DNA of 64,000 bases from Dioscorea cayenensis subsp. rotundata (GCF_009730915.1 NC_052477.1:868001-932000); one strand, 5' to 3'. Positions 22,418 to 33,844 are shown, counted from the first letter of the stretch. Notes: a model not told the origin generated them from the letters alone. Numbers and translations: made by a program.

Positions 22418-24954
22418 AGCATGATCCGAAAAGACATGCGAAAGATGCTTAACAAAATATGAATAAAGTATGGTAGAACAACAGGAATTAATCAAACAAC
22501 GATCTTGGCGATCCCACCTCCAAGCCATACCTAATTGATTATTTCATCAAGTAAACATAGAACCTGTAAACTTCACGTCCAAAAGATTATTAGAAGCATT
22601 GAAATCAGAAAACACGCGCGCTTTACAATTATAATAGTGGTGAGAACCACCCTGGAACTCATTTAAGGAAACAACAACATTAAAATCTCCGATAAGAATC
22701 CATTAAAAGTTTAAATTAGCCATACCTTACAATTCTTGCTAGACAAAGCGTTAATCTTAGATCCAAGAAGGATTGTAAACAATAGTAAGGATCCAGGACC
22801 CATCTTCCTCTGTGGTAACAACAAGATGCAAAGCATACCTGGTCTTAGCAATCGGAGTCACCTTGCCCAAATGATTTTGCCACAAGACAATAATCCCGCC
22901 AAAGTAACCTTCTGCCAAAATGGCAGCCCAAGCCCATTTCTTTTTGAGTTTGGATCAAAATTCGTTAATTCTATCATTATCAGCTCTAGTCTCCACCAAA
23001 TAAAAGACAATCGGGTTGATTTTTCCTCATCATATACTTGATATGTGAGGTAGTATCCCTAGCCGATACTTTTCTACAATTCCAACACACAAGCTCAGTT
23101 AGTTCAGTAAACATAATAAACCAGAAGAGAGGAAAAAAAGCATGAAACATAGATTTCCAAAGAAGACAGATAAAAAACAAAAGCAAGACACAGAAAAGAA
23201 AGTCCCTAAAATAGAGAAACAGAATCACTAAGCGTCAATGCTGCCAGTATCTAGCCTCCCCTTTTTATGAGATGTTACCAAGGATTGAGGAACTCTGCAA
23301 ACAAGAGCTTCTTTCCATAACCCAGTCTGATACTGATCAAGGGTTATGGAATCATCGGGTTCTTCTAGTTCTTCATATTATGACATTTCACTAACATCTC
23401 CTTCAGAATCATCCTCCTCAGACTCATTTCCTTCGGATCCACTCATTATAGGATCAGAGTTCTTTAGCGTTGGAGGGGGGGTGGAGGCAGGGGCGGGGTT
23501 CAAAACTCTAGCAACTAGATCAACTGTTAGCTTATGGGAAGTAAGAGAAGCTCCAGCATTTGAACTCTCTTCCTGCCCATCAAAGATCCGAAGCCTAGGG
23601 GAGGAGCATGATCTTAGATGGGATTCTTCAACTTGTCCTTAGAACTCACCACAGCCTTGGAACTCGATCCAGGATCTGGCGTAAAGCTGACGCCATCACA
23701 CAAGGAAGGAGAAGGATCCATGCCCGTTGAGATTTCCATATCTTAGATAGTGGACAGGGTCTCATCACAATAAACACACTGCGCCATAACAATAATGGGA
23801 TCCATAAGCTGGGGTCTGTTCCCAATGTGGTTGCCCCTACCTTTGAATATAGTGCCTCCACGTGGTGAGCGAGCGGATGCAGCATGGAGAGACGTGGCAT
23901 TAGGAAAATCACTACTAGTATTAGTTGAGATCGCATGTGTTGCATGTGATCTTGGTCTCTTGGCACCACCACTGGCACCATCATGACCTCCACCACGGCC
24001 CCTTCTTCGTGAAACCATCATCCAGGGGCCAAAATCAGTCTCCATCTTATCCTTATGCTGTTTCGGCAAGCTTTTGTATTCTGGTGGTTGAGGGTCAATC
24101 CCTGCCTCTAGGCCATTGTTCGGGGAGACCAAGGTCGTCCTAACCTCCATCCTTTATTGATCATTGGGATTAGTACAAGGGGGTGGATAAGAACAACCCT
24201 GATTCTCCGATCTCCGATGGCTGCAGGAATTTGACCCATGACTGACCATCCCACAGAAAAAGCAAAACGTAGGAAGTTTTCCATAAAGAATAACTACAAA
24301 CACCCGATGTTTATCGTTTCCAATCTAGTCAGTGTCTTGGCCAAGTCAATCTCCACACAAATGCGAGCATACTTGGATCTAGACAAAGAAAGCTGAAATT
24401 ATCAATCTAAGTAAATGACCCAAAGACACTGAAATAGTTTCCAGAGTTTCCTCATCCTAGAATTCCACTGGGAGGTTGTGTAGTTGCACCCAAGTGACAA
24501 CAGAGGATAACTTTGAGAACACCTGCTCAAAGTATGGTTGCCAAGGCACAAGTTGCAAAATGACTCCATTCACAGCTTAGGGTTCTTCGAACAAGAGCTT
24601 TTGCATTACTTCATAGGTTTCAATCTAGAGAAAAGATATCCATTGGGTAAATTAGACATATGAATCACACCAAAATTGCTCCATCTGGTAAGCAAAACTA
24701 TCTTGACTTGGTCAAACTGGGGTAGTTTCCCAAAGAACTTGCCAAATAGGGAGTGTTGGAAGTGGAGGCGAGCTCTAGCTATGGCATCACCATCAATGCG
24801 GATGAACTCTAAAGTGTTGGCCTTCAGTTTGTTCAAGGCTGGACCGTCAACTAGCGGGGAAGGGTTAGGATGATTTTTGGCTGCAGTAGCTATCTCCACC
24901 CAAGAACGAGGAGAAGTAGAGGGTTATCCCCCACTTGCCATGCCAAAGGGGGCG

Positions 24955-24995
<41 letters not shown>
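22418..24995 (-). mobile_element. L1-type LINE: ORF1 plus endonuclease part of ORF2, RT missing
   Basis: On the minus strand ORF1 (ATG about 24941) shows a DUF4283-like stretch (SLFGKFFGKLPQFDQVK, LPNGYLFSR), a CCHC_4 knuckle FCFFCGMVSHGSNSC at about 24200-24250, and the basic GPWMMVSRRRGRG segment. Further on is the ORF2 endonuclease: WNCRKVSARDT, GGIIVLWQNHLGKVTP, GDFNVVVSLNEFQGGS and a final HVFSDHAP at about 22420, where it is cut off. Several stops and frame changes show it is dead. A (GA)n run at 24957-24993 lies at its 5' end. Confidence 0.8.
24957..24993. repeat. (GA)n microsatellite
   Basis: About 18 uninterrupted GA dinucleotides next to the LINE 5' end. Confidence 0.95.
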
Positions 24996-25193
24996 GAAGA
25001 TAGTAGTCGAAGAAGAAGAGAGAAGGCGCTCAAGAACCTTAGGAGAGCATGAACCAAAGGCAAGCAGTTTCAAATCTGATAGAAGGATATTTTTGGACTT
25101 TATTTCTCCAGCCACCCTATTATCTTTCTCTGGTCTTTGTCCTTGTGTTTGACTGTTCTACTCGCATGCCATTTGATAATTGCCATGAGTGAT

Positions 25194-26332
25194 TGATGAG
25201 TATAATTTACATTCAATATATAAACCTTCTTTAACTCATAATAATTAAATTTGAATTATTTTGAACCAATTTTACTCTTAATCTTATTGTTATTGAATTG
25301 TAGGAAAGAAAGATAATGATTTGAAGGAAGAACATGTAAAAAGCACAAAATTGGAGAAAGAAGAGCAAAGTTTCAACAAAGAGGGAACAAGCAAAACAGA
25401 TTGTATAGCGCCTAGGCGCTAGCATGCAGCGCTTAGGTGCTACAACATCAAGAGTTGCAAAATAGAAACTATAGCTCCTAGGCTCTACCCCGATTTTTAT
25501 GTTATAAAAGGGGCTAGGGTTGAGACGAAAAGAGGAGAAATTGTGGAGATCAAGAGGCCGGGAGTGAAGATTCGGCGCGGATTCATTGACTAGGCTTTAG
25601 TTTTTATTTTTTCTTTGTTTATTTGATTATGAACCTTATTTATATGTCGAACTTTGCAATTATTATGTTCTAAATACTTTTTCTAGGGCTATGATGTAGC
25701 TAGACTAAGAAAACCTAGATTCATCTTTGTTTAATTTAATTGATGCTTGTTTCAAGACTATGATGGATATTTTAATCTATGCTTAATACTTGTGATTGCA
25801 TGATTAGTAATTTGATTTGAGACCGAGAGGTGATAATTAAATTAGGTCTTAGTTGAAATATCGTACCATCATCATAAGATAGAGATATTTATGAGGTCGT
25901 ATGCATCATTATAAATTTCTAGAGCTTAATGAGTTCTATAGGTTCACAGTTATCTCAGAGATGAAGTTAACTTATTTAGTGGAATATGCTATTGATGCTT
26001 GAGAAAGATCAATATGCAATTTAGGAAAATTTGATGACAACATAAGAAACAAACATTGATTGATTAAACTAGATTATCTAGGTGGAATTAGTCTAGGTGA
26101 ACTCGGAAACCCTAGAATCTCTTGACATTGATTTCTTCTCATCTAACTATCTTTCTCTAGTCCTTGAATTAGATTTTCTAAATTAAATCTCTCCAATCTC
26201 ATTAGTAAAGTAGAATTAGGGTTATTGATTTTGGTAATTAATAAACTCAATCCTCGTGGGACGATACTCTCTTATCATTATATTACTTGTTTACGATAGT
26301 GTACACTTGCTTTATATAAATCACAACCAATA
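25194..26332. mobile_element. Probable solo LTR of a Ty3/Gypsy-type retrotransposon
   Basis: About 1.14 kb flanked by a 5-bp repeat GTGAT (25189-25193, 26333-26337) and beginning TGATGAG. Its last 150 bases carry the cctcgtgggacgatactctc and gtgtacacttgc landmarks that occur near LTR ends of plant Gypsy elements. No internal region is present, so it is a fossil left by LTR-LTR recombination. The right flank (gtgatggtaaaggcatac) matches the uninserted duplicate at about 21310. The age cannot be set from one LTR. Confidence 0.6.
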
Positions 26333-26454
26333 GTGATGGTAAAGGCATACTCTTGTTTACTTTAATCTTTAATGGGACTTTAGACTTTTGATACTAATAA
26401 GAATTACTCTCAAAAACAGATGAGACACTCATATATGTATGTTTTACGAGCGGC

Positions 26455-26819
26455 GGGCGTTTATTTGGGGGGAAGTGGTCTGACTTCCCCACTTCTGGTG
26501 TTTATTTTGGTTGAAAGTTACGGAAGTGACACTTCTCACACTTCCAATAGAAGTAGATTTTAAACTAAACCCACTTTAGTATTTTTTTACTGAAGTGGGA
26601 GAAGTGAGTCAATTTATAAAAACTCACTTTTTTTTTTACTTCTAAAGTTATTTTTGAATTCATTGAACTTCACCCATCACCTAAATTCTCCGGTTCTATT
26701 ATCACATTATGACAAATGAGCACCAAAAGTACTAGAAGTGATATCACTCCCTCCACTTCAGGGAAGTGACACTTCCCTCACTTCCCCACTTCAGATCACT
26801 TTCCCCGAAATGAACGCCC
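26455..26819. mobile_element. MITE with GGGCGTTyATTT termini (365 bp)
   Basis: Left end GGGCGTTTATTTGGGGGGAA; reverse-complemented right end GGGCGTTCATTTCGGGGAAA. The body is made of repeated AAGTGn(6)ACTTCC words. The duplicated flank at about 21415-21435 (aacaagcgggtaacgtgtg) lacks it, so the insertion is younger than that duplication. No clear target duplication is seen, so the superfamily is uncertain (PIF/Harbinger-like possible). Confidence 0.7.
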
Positions 26820-26949
26820 AATGTATGTGCTATAGTGAGTTATAACTGTTGTCCATTGTGACCAATAGGTGCTGAGGAAACCCATTGTCTATTGTGAACA
26901 CAAGGTAGATGCTCTGTTCTGGTATAAAGTCCATAGTTTGCAATAATTT

Positions 26950-27209
26950 ATTTTTAAAGAAAAGTGGATGAACTATAAGTGCATTGCAAAAAAACAAGGG
27001 GGAGATAGGATATAAAAAAGACAAAGGCCACAACAAAAAAAGTAGAGCCCGGGTCACTAGTAGTGAAGCTTGGGAAAAAGACAAAACAATAGAAAGAACA
27101 CATAAAGAGGACTGGAGGAGGAAAAGGGGATCATCCAAGAGATGGATGATGCGGTTCAACACTAGCTAAGGAGGTGCCATCAGAGAGGAAGCAGTTGGTT
27201 CACTGGTTG
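26950..27209 (-). mobile_element. LINE 3' end fragment
   Basis: The rc of aagaaaagtggatgaactat gives the recurrent LINE terminus. It interrupts the DUF247 intergenic duplication (26950 versus 28150 are contiguous in the 21210-21795 copy). Only 3' UTR-like sequence is present. Confidence 0.5.
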
Positions 27210-27217
27210 GAGTGGGT

Positions 27218-27730
27218 TAGTGATGTCAAACGGGCTGGCCCGGCCCGGCACGGCCAGGGCCCCTACGACCCACGCACTATGCGTGCTCGGGCCGGCATGG
27301 CCCGTCTAGAAATCGTGCCGGGTCAGCACGGCCCGCCAACCACCAAGGTTGGCCCAGCACGTGGCCCGACCCGGTTATATTATATTTATATTTTTTATTT
27401 TGAACCCTAAAAATATAAAAAATACCCTAAATTTGCTAAAAAAATATAAAAAAATATCATAAAATTCAAAAACATAGAACTAAATGCCTTATTGACTAAA
27501 AAAACAAAAAATATACCAAAAAAATTAAAAAAATAGAAAAAAACTCGTATTTGGCGTGCTAGCCACGTAGTTCGAACAGGGTCACGGATCGCCTAGCCCA
27601 CTTGCTGCAAAACCCTTAGTCCAAAGACGGCCCAGGGGTTTGGGCAGTGCCTAGCCCTGAGACACGATCTATAGCACCGTGTTTGGGCCAAGCACGACCC
27701 AACTCGTGCACGGCCCGTTTGACACCACTA
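27218..27730. mobile_element. Non-autonomous hAT element (513 bp)
   Basis: 18-bp terminal inverted repeats: TAGTGATGTCAAACGGGC on the left and TAGTGGTGTCAAACGGGC (rc) on the right. A perfect 8-bp target duplication GAGTGGGT flanks it (27210-27217, 27731-27738). Ends rich in GGCCCGGC; AT-rich middle; no transposase. Confidence 0.92.
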
Positions 27731-28050
27731 GAGTGGGTGGTTCAAGTTGAGTTTAGGCACATGTTTTCCGCAAAAACAAGGCTACGTTTAATCTTATGGA
27801 GTGAGTCCTCGAGATGTGGTCTTGTTGCACATGGGGCTGCGGTGTCGTTGGTGGGGCTTCTACTTTTTAAGGGCCGGCACGGCCCGTTTGACACCACTAG
27901 AGTAGGTAGTTCAAAGCTGAGTTTAGGCACATGTTTTCCGTAAAAATAATGCTACGTTTAATCTTACGGAGTGAGTCCTCGAGATGTGGTCTTGTTGCAT
28001 ATGGGGCTGCGATGTCGTTGGTGGGGGCTTCTACTCTTTAAGGTTTGAGG
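27721..28050. repeat. 169-bp tandem duplication spanning the hAT right end and its flank
   Basis: gacaccactagagtgggtgg at 27721 recurs as gacaccactagagtaggtag at 27890, and the following 150 bp are nearly identical in both copies (acatgttttccg, tcctcgagatgtggtcttgt, gtcgttggtgggg). The second copy includes about 20 bp of the hAT terminus, so the duplication followed the insertion. Confidence 0.9.
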
Positions 28051-28149
28051 GAGATCTAGAAGTAAGCCTGGATTCACGTTCCAGTAAGAAGACAAATTTT
28101 TGGGTCTTTCACTGCCAGGGCAGCTGGGGACAAGTACAACAATTGAATG

Positions 28150-28417
28150 CAATAATTGAAGATGAAATTAATTCTTCTTAAATTAAAAATTGAACAAACC
28201 ACATTACTTTTATAAAGGACCATTATTACTAATTAAAGATGTTCTAATCCATGTGGTCCATCTTCTTCTTTTTTAGAAATGGACCTAGCAGCATCAACTG
28301 CAAGTTGGCATACAACTGAAGGCAGCATTAACTTTGACGACAAGAACTTAGCTTTCATTGTCTTGATTCTTCAACGGATTTAGGCTAAGAACGAGATATA
28401 GTTTGAGGAAACCAGAG
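28150..28417 (+). promoter_or_regulatory. 5' flank of DUF247-2
   Basis: Promoter-proximal region, duplicated at 21600-21795. No clear TATA box was identified. Confidence 0.4.
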
Positions 28418-29896
28418 ATGGCGGTGGCAGCGGAGATAGTGTTGGAGATGGACCCATTGTTGGATTCCATCAAGGAGAAGCTCCAGGTTATCGGAAGCCA
28501 AACAGGTGAAGTGGAAGAGCCATGCACCATCTATCGAGTAGTCCCATCGATTCGTGGAGAAGAAGGAGCTGCCTTCGACCCCAAGATCATCTCCATTGGT
28601 CCTTTCCACAGAAACAAGAAGCATCTCTTGCCAATGGAGGATATCAAATGGTGCTACCTGCACAAACTTCTTAGTCGAGTTCAGGAGAACACATTGGAGA
28701 AGTTGCTGGGAGTTGTCCGTGCTCAAGCTCCCCAAGCTCGGAAAATGTACTCAGAGAAGCTTTGTCTGGAACCTGATGCTTTTGTCAAGATGTTGTTGCT
28801 TGATGGTTGTTTTATTGTTGAGTTTCTTGTCAGGTTTCTCTTTGAAGAGAACCATGGTCAACTCTCGGATACTAACTGGAAGATGCCTCTTGTGAGGAGT
28901 GATCTCTTATTGCTTGAAAATCAAATTCCTTTCTTCATTCTACAATCCTTATTTGACTCCTCAGTTGCCTCATTGTTTGATTTGAAGAACCAAAATGAGC
29001 CTCCCATCACTTTAAAGGAGCTCGCTCTTAGTTATGTTACTCTTGGGAGGCTAGAAACATTGCCAGAGCCAGTGAACAATGTCAAAATACATCACTTGCT
29101 TCATTTGTTTCAAATTTCTCTTACTCCGAACCCCGCATTGGGTGGGCCTCAACCATTCTCGTGCATGAAGATTTTGATGCAATTTCTGAGGAAGTGTAAG
29201 AGATTCATCATTGATCTAATTATTTGGTCACTCTCCATTTGCCTTTGTTGCTTCGCTGTCTTTCGGCGTCATTCTTATCTTCTGCCAAGCAAGCGAGATA
29301 GTTCAAGGGCCCCAAGAACAATACCCAGCGCCACAGAGCTCCAAGAAGCAGGGATAATATTCAAAAAAAGGAAGATGAATCAAGAGATGCAGAATATGTG
29401 TTATTTGGATGTGAAATTTGAAGATGGCATCATGGAGATTCCATGTGTTCCCATACAAGCAATGACTATCTCATTGTTCCATAATCTCATAGCCTTTGAG
29501 CAATGCTACCCCAACTCAGGCAGCCACTTCACTAGTTATGCTGCTCTCATGGACAACCTCATCAACACACCAATGGATGTTGCTGTTCTTCGAGATTGTG
29601 GTATTATTGAAAGCAAATTGGGCAGTGACAATGAGGTGGCTATCTTCTTCAACCAGTTATGTAAGGGTGGGTATTTAGACTATGAAAATCATTATCTAGC
29701 AGAAGTGTTCAAAGATGTGAGAAAATTCAGCTCATCTAGTGGTCATAGATGGAGAGCAATGTTGGTTCGTGATTATTTCAGCAATCCCTGGGCTATCATT
29801 TCTTTTGCAGCAGCATTTGTTCTCCTTGGCCTCACAATTGTGCAGACTGTATTTTCCATTTTGACATATGTTTGCCCTCCTAAACAACCAACTTAA
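28418..29896 (+). CDS. DUF247 domain membrane protein (DUF247-2), intact
   Basis: 492 residues in a single exon, starting at the ATG at 28418 (MAVAAEIVLEMDPLLDSIKE); an in-frame TTG at 28403 is not a plausible eukaryotic start. Landmarks: CTIYRVVPSIR, FDPKIISIGPFHR, LEPDAFVKMLLLDGCFIVE, RSDLLLLENQIPFFILQ, APRTIPSATELQEAGIIF, NLIAFEQCYPNSGSHFTSY, FFNQLCKGGYLDYENHY, and a C-terminal helix (AIISFAAAFVLLGLTIVQTV) followed by a short polar tail. The family is plant-specific and mostly uncharacterised; some grass members act in self-incompatibility, but nothing here ties this gene to that. NLR3 starts 200 bp downstream on the same strand. Confidence 0.93.
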   Translation: MAVAAEIVLEMDPLLDSIKEKLQVIGSQTGEVEEPCTIYRVVPSIRGEEGAAFDPKIISIGPFHRNKKHLLPMEDIKWCYLHKLLSRVQENTLEKLLGVVRAQAPQARKMYSEKLCLEPDAFVKMLLLDGCFIVEFLVRFLFEENHGQLSDTNWKMPLVRSDLLLLENQIPFFILQSLFDSSVASLFDLKNQNEPPITLKELALSYVTLGRLETLPEPVNNVKIHHLLHLFQISLTPNPALGGPQPFSCMKILMQFLRKCKRFIIDLIIWSLSICLCCFAVFRRHSYLLPSKRDSSRAPRTIPSATELQEAGIIFKKRKMNQEMQNMCYLDVKFEDGIMEIPCVPIQAMTISLFHNLIAFEQCYPNSGSHFTSYAALMDNLINTPMDVAVLRDCGIIESKLGSDNEVAIFFNQLCKGGYLDYENHYLAEVFKDVRKFSSSSGHRWRAMLVRDYFSNPWAIISFAAAFVLLGLTIVQTVFSILTYVCPPKQPT

Positions 29897-30095
29897 TTTT
29901 AATGTATGCTATTTGTATCCTGTTACATGTACTATTTTACTTTCAACCAGTGAATTTTCTAGTCTTGTGGAATCAAAAGATGCCTCTGACTTTGCAACAT
30001 CCTCTTGGAGGATCGTGTTGACCTTTTCCAAGATGACCACCAGCCGCAGTCAACTTCCTCATGTTTCAGCTTGGAGTTGAACCAAAGCTATGATC

Positions 30096-33000
30096 ATGGG
30101 GGAAGGACAAGCAGTGGTCTCAGCCTTCATCCAGGGTCTCTGCAAAAGTTTACATACTTCTGTAGCTACAAGTGAGCTTTCATTGGCTGTCAAGAAGGAG
30201 CTTGGGAATCTCTTGCAGGCATTTCTTGCAATTGAACTAACTGTTCTTGAAGCTGCCGAGGAGAAGCTGAATAATAGCAAAGTGCTCATAACTTGGCTCC
30301 GTGATCTCAAAGAAGCTGCTTATGATGCTGATGACGTTCTTGAGAGGTTGGCTCTCACAGATCCGGAAGTCAATGATATGAAGGTCATGGTTCAACCCAG
30401 TTGTCTCATCCTCTCATGTACTTCCAGTTTACAGCACCCTGCTCAAAAGATGGTAGGCATGATCAAAGCTATTCGAACGAGAGTGGAAAAATTAGTGAAG
30501 AAGCAGCCAAAGAGGCTTGATCTTCAATTACCATCAAGCAGGTTGACTGGAAACACAGAGATCACATCATACCATCCCAAAGCAGATGAAGATACAGAGA
30601 AGATGATCCAGCTATTGACATCTGAAGAATCTTCTTCACATCCGGGCCTTTCCATCATTGCTATCGTTGGCCGGGGAGGTGTCGGGAAGACGACACTGGC
30701 ACGAATTGTCTTTGATGAGCATAGAGTTGCCAGCCATTTCCAGCTTAAAGTGTGGGTCACTGCATCTGAAATGTATGATGCTGGGAGGCTGTTAAGATCA
30801 ATTGGGGAGTCTGCTGCTGGATATCCTTTTCCAGATAGCTTCACCCTGGAAGAAATTGTTAACAATCTGAAGAATAGATTAGTGGGAAAGCGATACCTGC
30901 TTATTCTTGATGATGTCCGGAATGAAATACTCGGCTGGGAGATACTGCAGGAGAAATTGGAGGATGGACTAAGTGGAAGCAAGATTGTTATCACGACTGA
31001 GAATGAAGAGATTGCTAAGAAGATGAGATTGCCATTCTTGTTGTATCATCTGCAAGGTTTGTCTCATGAAGATTCCTGGTCTTTGTTCAAAGAATGCGCA
31101 TTATCGCTTGATCAGGAGGCATGCCAGAATAGCAGAGAAACTTGAAGAAGTGGGAGTTGGAAATTGTGGCGAAGTTAAAAGGATTACCTCTGGCTGTCAG
31201 GATGATTGGTTGTCTCTTGTGCTTGAACTTCAATCTAAATGACTGGAATATGATCTTGAATGCTGATGTTTGGAAATATAAATCTGAAGACTTGTATGGC
31301 ATCCCTGCTGCTTTGTGGTTAAGCTATCAACACTTGCCGCCTCACATCAAGCAGTGTTTCGGATACTGCTCTATTTTCCCTAGAGATCACAAGTTCGACA
31401 AACAAAGCACGGTACATATGTGGATTGCTCAGGGCCTTATTCAACCTCAGCAAGGGAAAGAAATGGAGGATTTGGGGAATGAGTACTTCGATTATCTTTT
31501 GAACAGGTCCTTCTTTCAGAGCTCAGGCTTTGGAGACAAGTCTGTCGAGTATGAGCTACTAATGTTTTCAAGGACGGAATTCAGTGTTGATTATACAAGG
31601 CCAAAATCCTCAGACACCTCCGAAGAGTACATAATGCATGGATTAATTCGTGACTTAGCTTTGTCCATCACTGCATATGAATCACTTTACCTATCACCTG
31701 TAACCAGGAATATGAAGAAGAATGTGCGTCATTTATCACTTCAGTCTGATAAGAATACCATTGCTGAAGTTCGGGACTTGGGCATGCTGTATAACCTGCG
31801 GACACTACTGTTATACAGAACAAAGAATTCCAGTTTTGATTATGATGCATTGTTCATGAACTTGAAATGCATCCGAGTGCTGTGTTTGAGTGACATTGGA
31901 TTGAAAAACTTACCAAACTCAATTGGCAATTTGAAACAGCTCAGATGCCTGGATCTTACAAAGACATCAGTTGACACGGTTCCGCAAGTTCTGTGTAGCT
32001 TGCGCAATTTACAAACTTTGAAGCTGAGCATCTCTTCATCTTTTCTGCAGTCCTTACCTCGCAATATGTCAAATTTGATTAATTTGCGGCACTTGAAGGT
32101 AAATGGAAGTGATGAGATGTATAAGATTGGAAAACTCACATCATTGCAAGAGCTGGAGAAATTCACCGTACTAAATAAAGATGGGCACAGGATAGAAGAG
32201 CTCAAGAACATGAAACAGCTCCGGGGGAAGCTTTCCATTTCTCAACTTGAAAATGTGCACACCAAGGATGAAGCCCTGGAGGCCAAGTTGAATGAAAAAG
32301 AGCACATTGAAAAGCTAAATCTAGAATGGTCCTGGGACTACTCATGGGATGGAAGTGTTATAGAATCAAATCTTGCAGCTCTTGAAGGTCTAAGACCACA
32401 TGCAAACCTAAAAGATCTCATTATTCGGAACAACTGTGGAGCAAAGATTCCAACTTGGTTGGAAGATGGTTCACTTTCAAGCCTTGAAACTTTAGAAATC
32501 CTTGATTGTCGAAAATGGGATCTTTCACTTCTTGGGCAGTTCAAGGGCTTAAAGATACTTAGATTGGATGGATTGCTCCAGACGCAGCCTGTTGATCTGC
32601 AGCATAACAGAGATTATGACCAGCTTTTTCCTTGTCTTTGCATAATAGACATGAGAAGATGCTCTAGCTTTATTGAAGTACCTCTAACGCTAGAAGCAAT
32701 GCGACTGCACATGGTGAGGCTTCCGACGCTTCCCAGACTACATGAAAGCAGAAGCTCAACATCAAGTTCTTCACTTGCATCGCTGCAAATATCTGACTGT
32801 CAAAGATTGACAACTCTACAAGTGGGACTGCTAGCACACCAATCCCAGGGCCAACTCCAAGCTCTCCATAACTTAGTTATCCAAGCTTGTACTGAACTTG
32901 TTCACTTGCCAGATCACGGTTTCTCTGCACTTGTGTCTTTGAAGACCTTACGTATTGAAAATTGCCCAAAACTCAGGCACAAGCCAGTTGATAACAGTAG

Positions 33001-33844
33001 TGCTACTCTCCCTTCATCTCTAATTGATTTCAAAGTCATTAGATGTGCAGCTCTGACCAGCGATTCATTCTTCATTGATATGGGAAGGCTGCATTCCCTG
33101 AGGTCCATGGTGATTAAAGGTGAGCCAGCAGTTGACGAAGATCATCCTAGTGAACACCTTCCTGTCTTTACATCACTCCCTTGGGGTCTTCTGCAACACT
33201 TTAAGTCACTCAAAGAACTGCAAATTGTGGACTGTGAATGGTTAATAATGCTTGGACTCCCAGTTCTTGTGTCACTCAAACGCTTAAAGATTGCAAGCTG
33301 CCCGAGGTTGGCTGCTTGTTCATCGCCTTCAGATAAATCTCCAATGCTTCTTGAATATCTAGAGATTAAAGAGAGCTCCTTGCATATACTCAATGGCGAG
33401 CTACTACAGAGTCTCATCAATCTGCGGGAGTTAAAAATAATGGAGTGTGACGAACTAGAGAACTTTCCGAATGAGATGGAAGAGGGGCTTCCTTGCCTTG
33501 TCTCCCTCAAACGGCTATTCATACACCAATGCAGCAGACTCCAATCTTTGCCTTGTGAGCTTGCAACCATACCTTCTCTTGAAGAAGTATGCATAACAGA
33601 ATGCGGCTCCATTCGATCCATACCCGAGAAAGGCCTTCCAGCCTCCCTGTTCATGTTGGTTATCAGAAACTGCCGTTATTTGAAGCAGAGATGCAAAAAG
33701 GATGGTGAAGATTGGTCCAAGATTTCTCATGTCTTCTACATCGAGATCGACAACCAGAATGTTAAGGAGGAGGCATTATCAGAGACGGGTTCCTCTGAAG
33801 AATACATCTCTGTGTCAACAATTTCAGATTGGGACTTTCCCTAG
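30096..33844 (+). pseudogene. CC-NB-LRR disease resistance gene (NLR3), full length with two adjacent frame breaks
   Basis: Best preserved NLR, about 1250 codons in one exon. ATGs lie at 30090 and 30096 (MGEGQAVVSAFIQGLCKSLH). The CC domain contains WLRDLKEAAYDADDVLE. NB-ARC: P-loop GRGGVGKTTLA (about residue 190), RNBS-A FQLKVWVTASE, kinase-2 YLLILDDVRN, GLPLAVRMIG, RNBS-D CFGYCSIFPRDHKFDK, and IMHGLIRDLA at the MHD position. A long LRR follows (31730-33700) with a tail SETGSSEEYISVSTISDWD. Between 31115 and 31165 the frame changes twice: NSR ends one frame, IAEKLEEVG is in a second and EIVAKLKGLPLA in a third. Two indels in 50 bp amid otherwise clean sequence could be real or a local assembly fault. 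It lies about 200 bp behind DUF247-2. Confidence 0.88.

Noticed and set aside
28403-28417. Upstream TTG start for DUF247-2
   Set aside because: Plant genes start at ATG; the ATG at 28418 aligns with the family.
19761-29896. Calling the two DUF247 genes a self-incompatibility locus
   Set aside because: Only the domain supports it; no HPS-type pollen or stigma gene is seen nearby.
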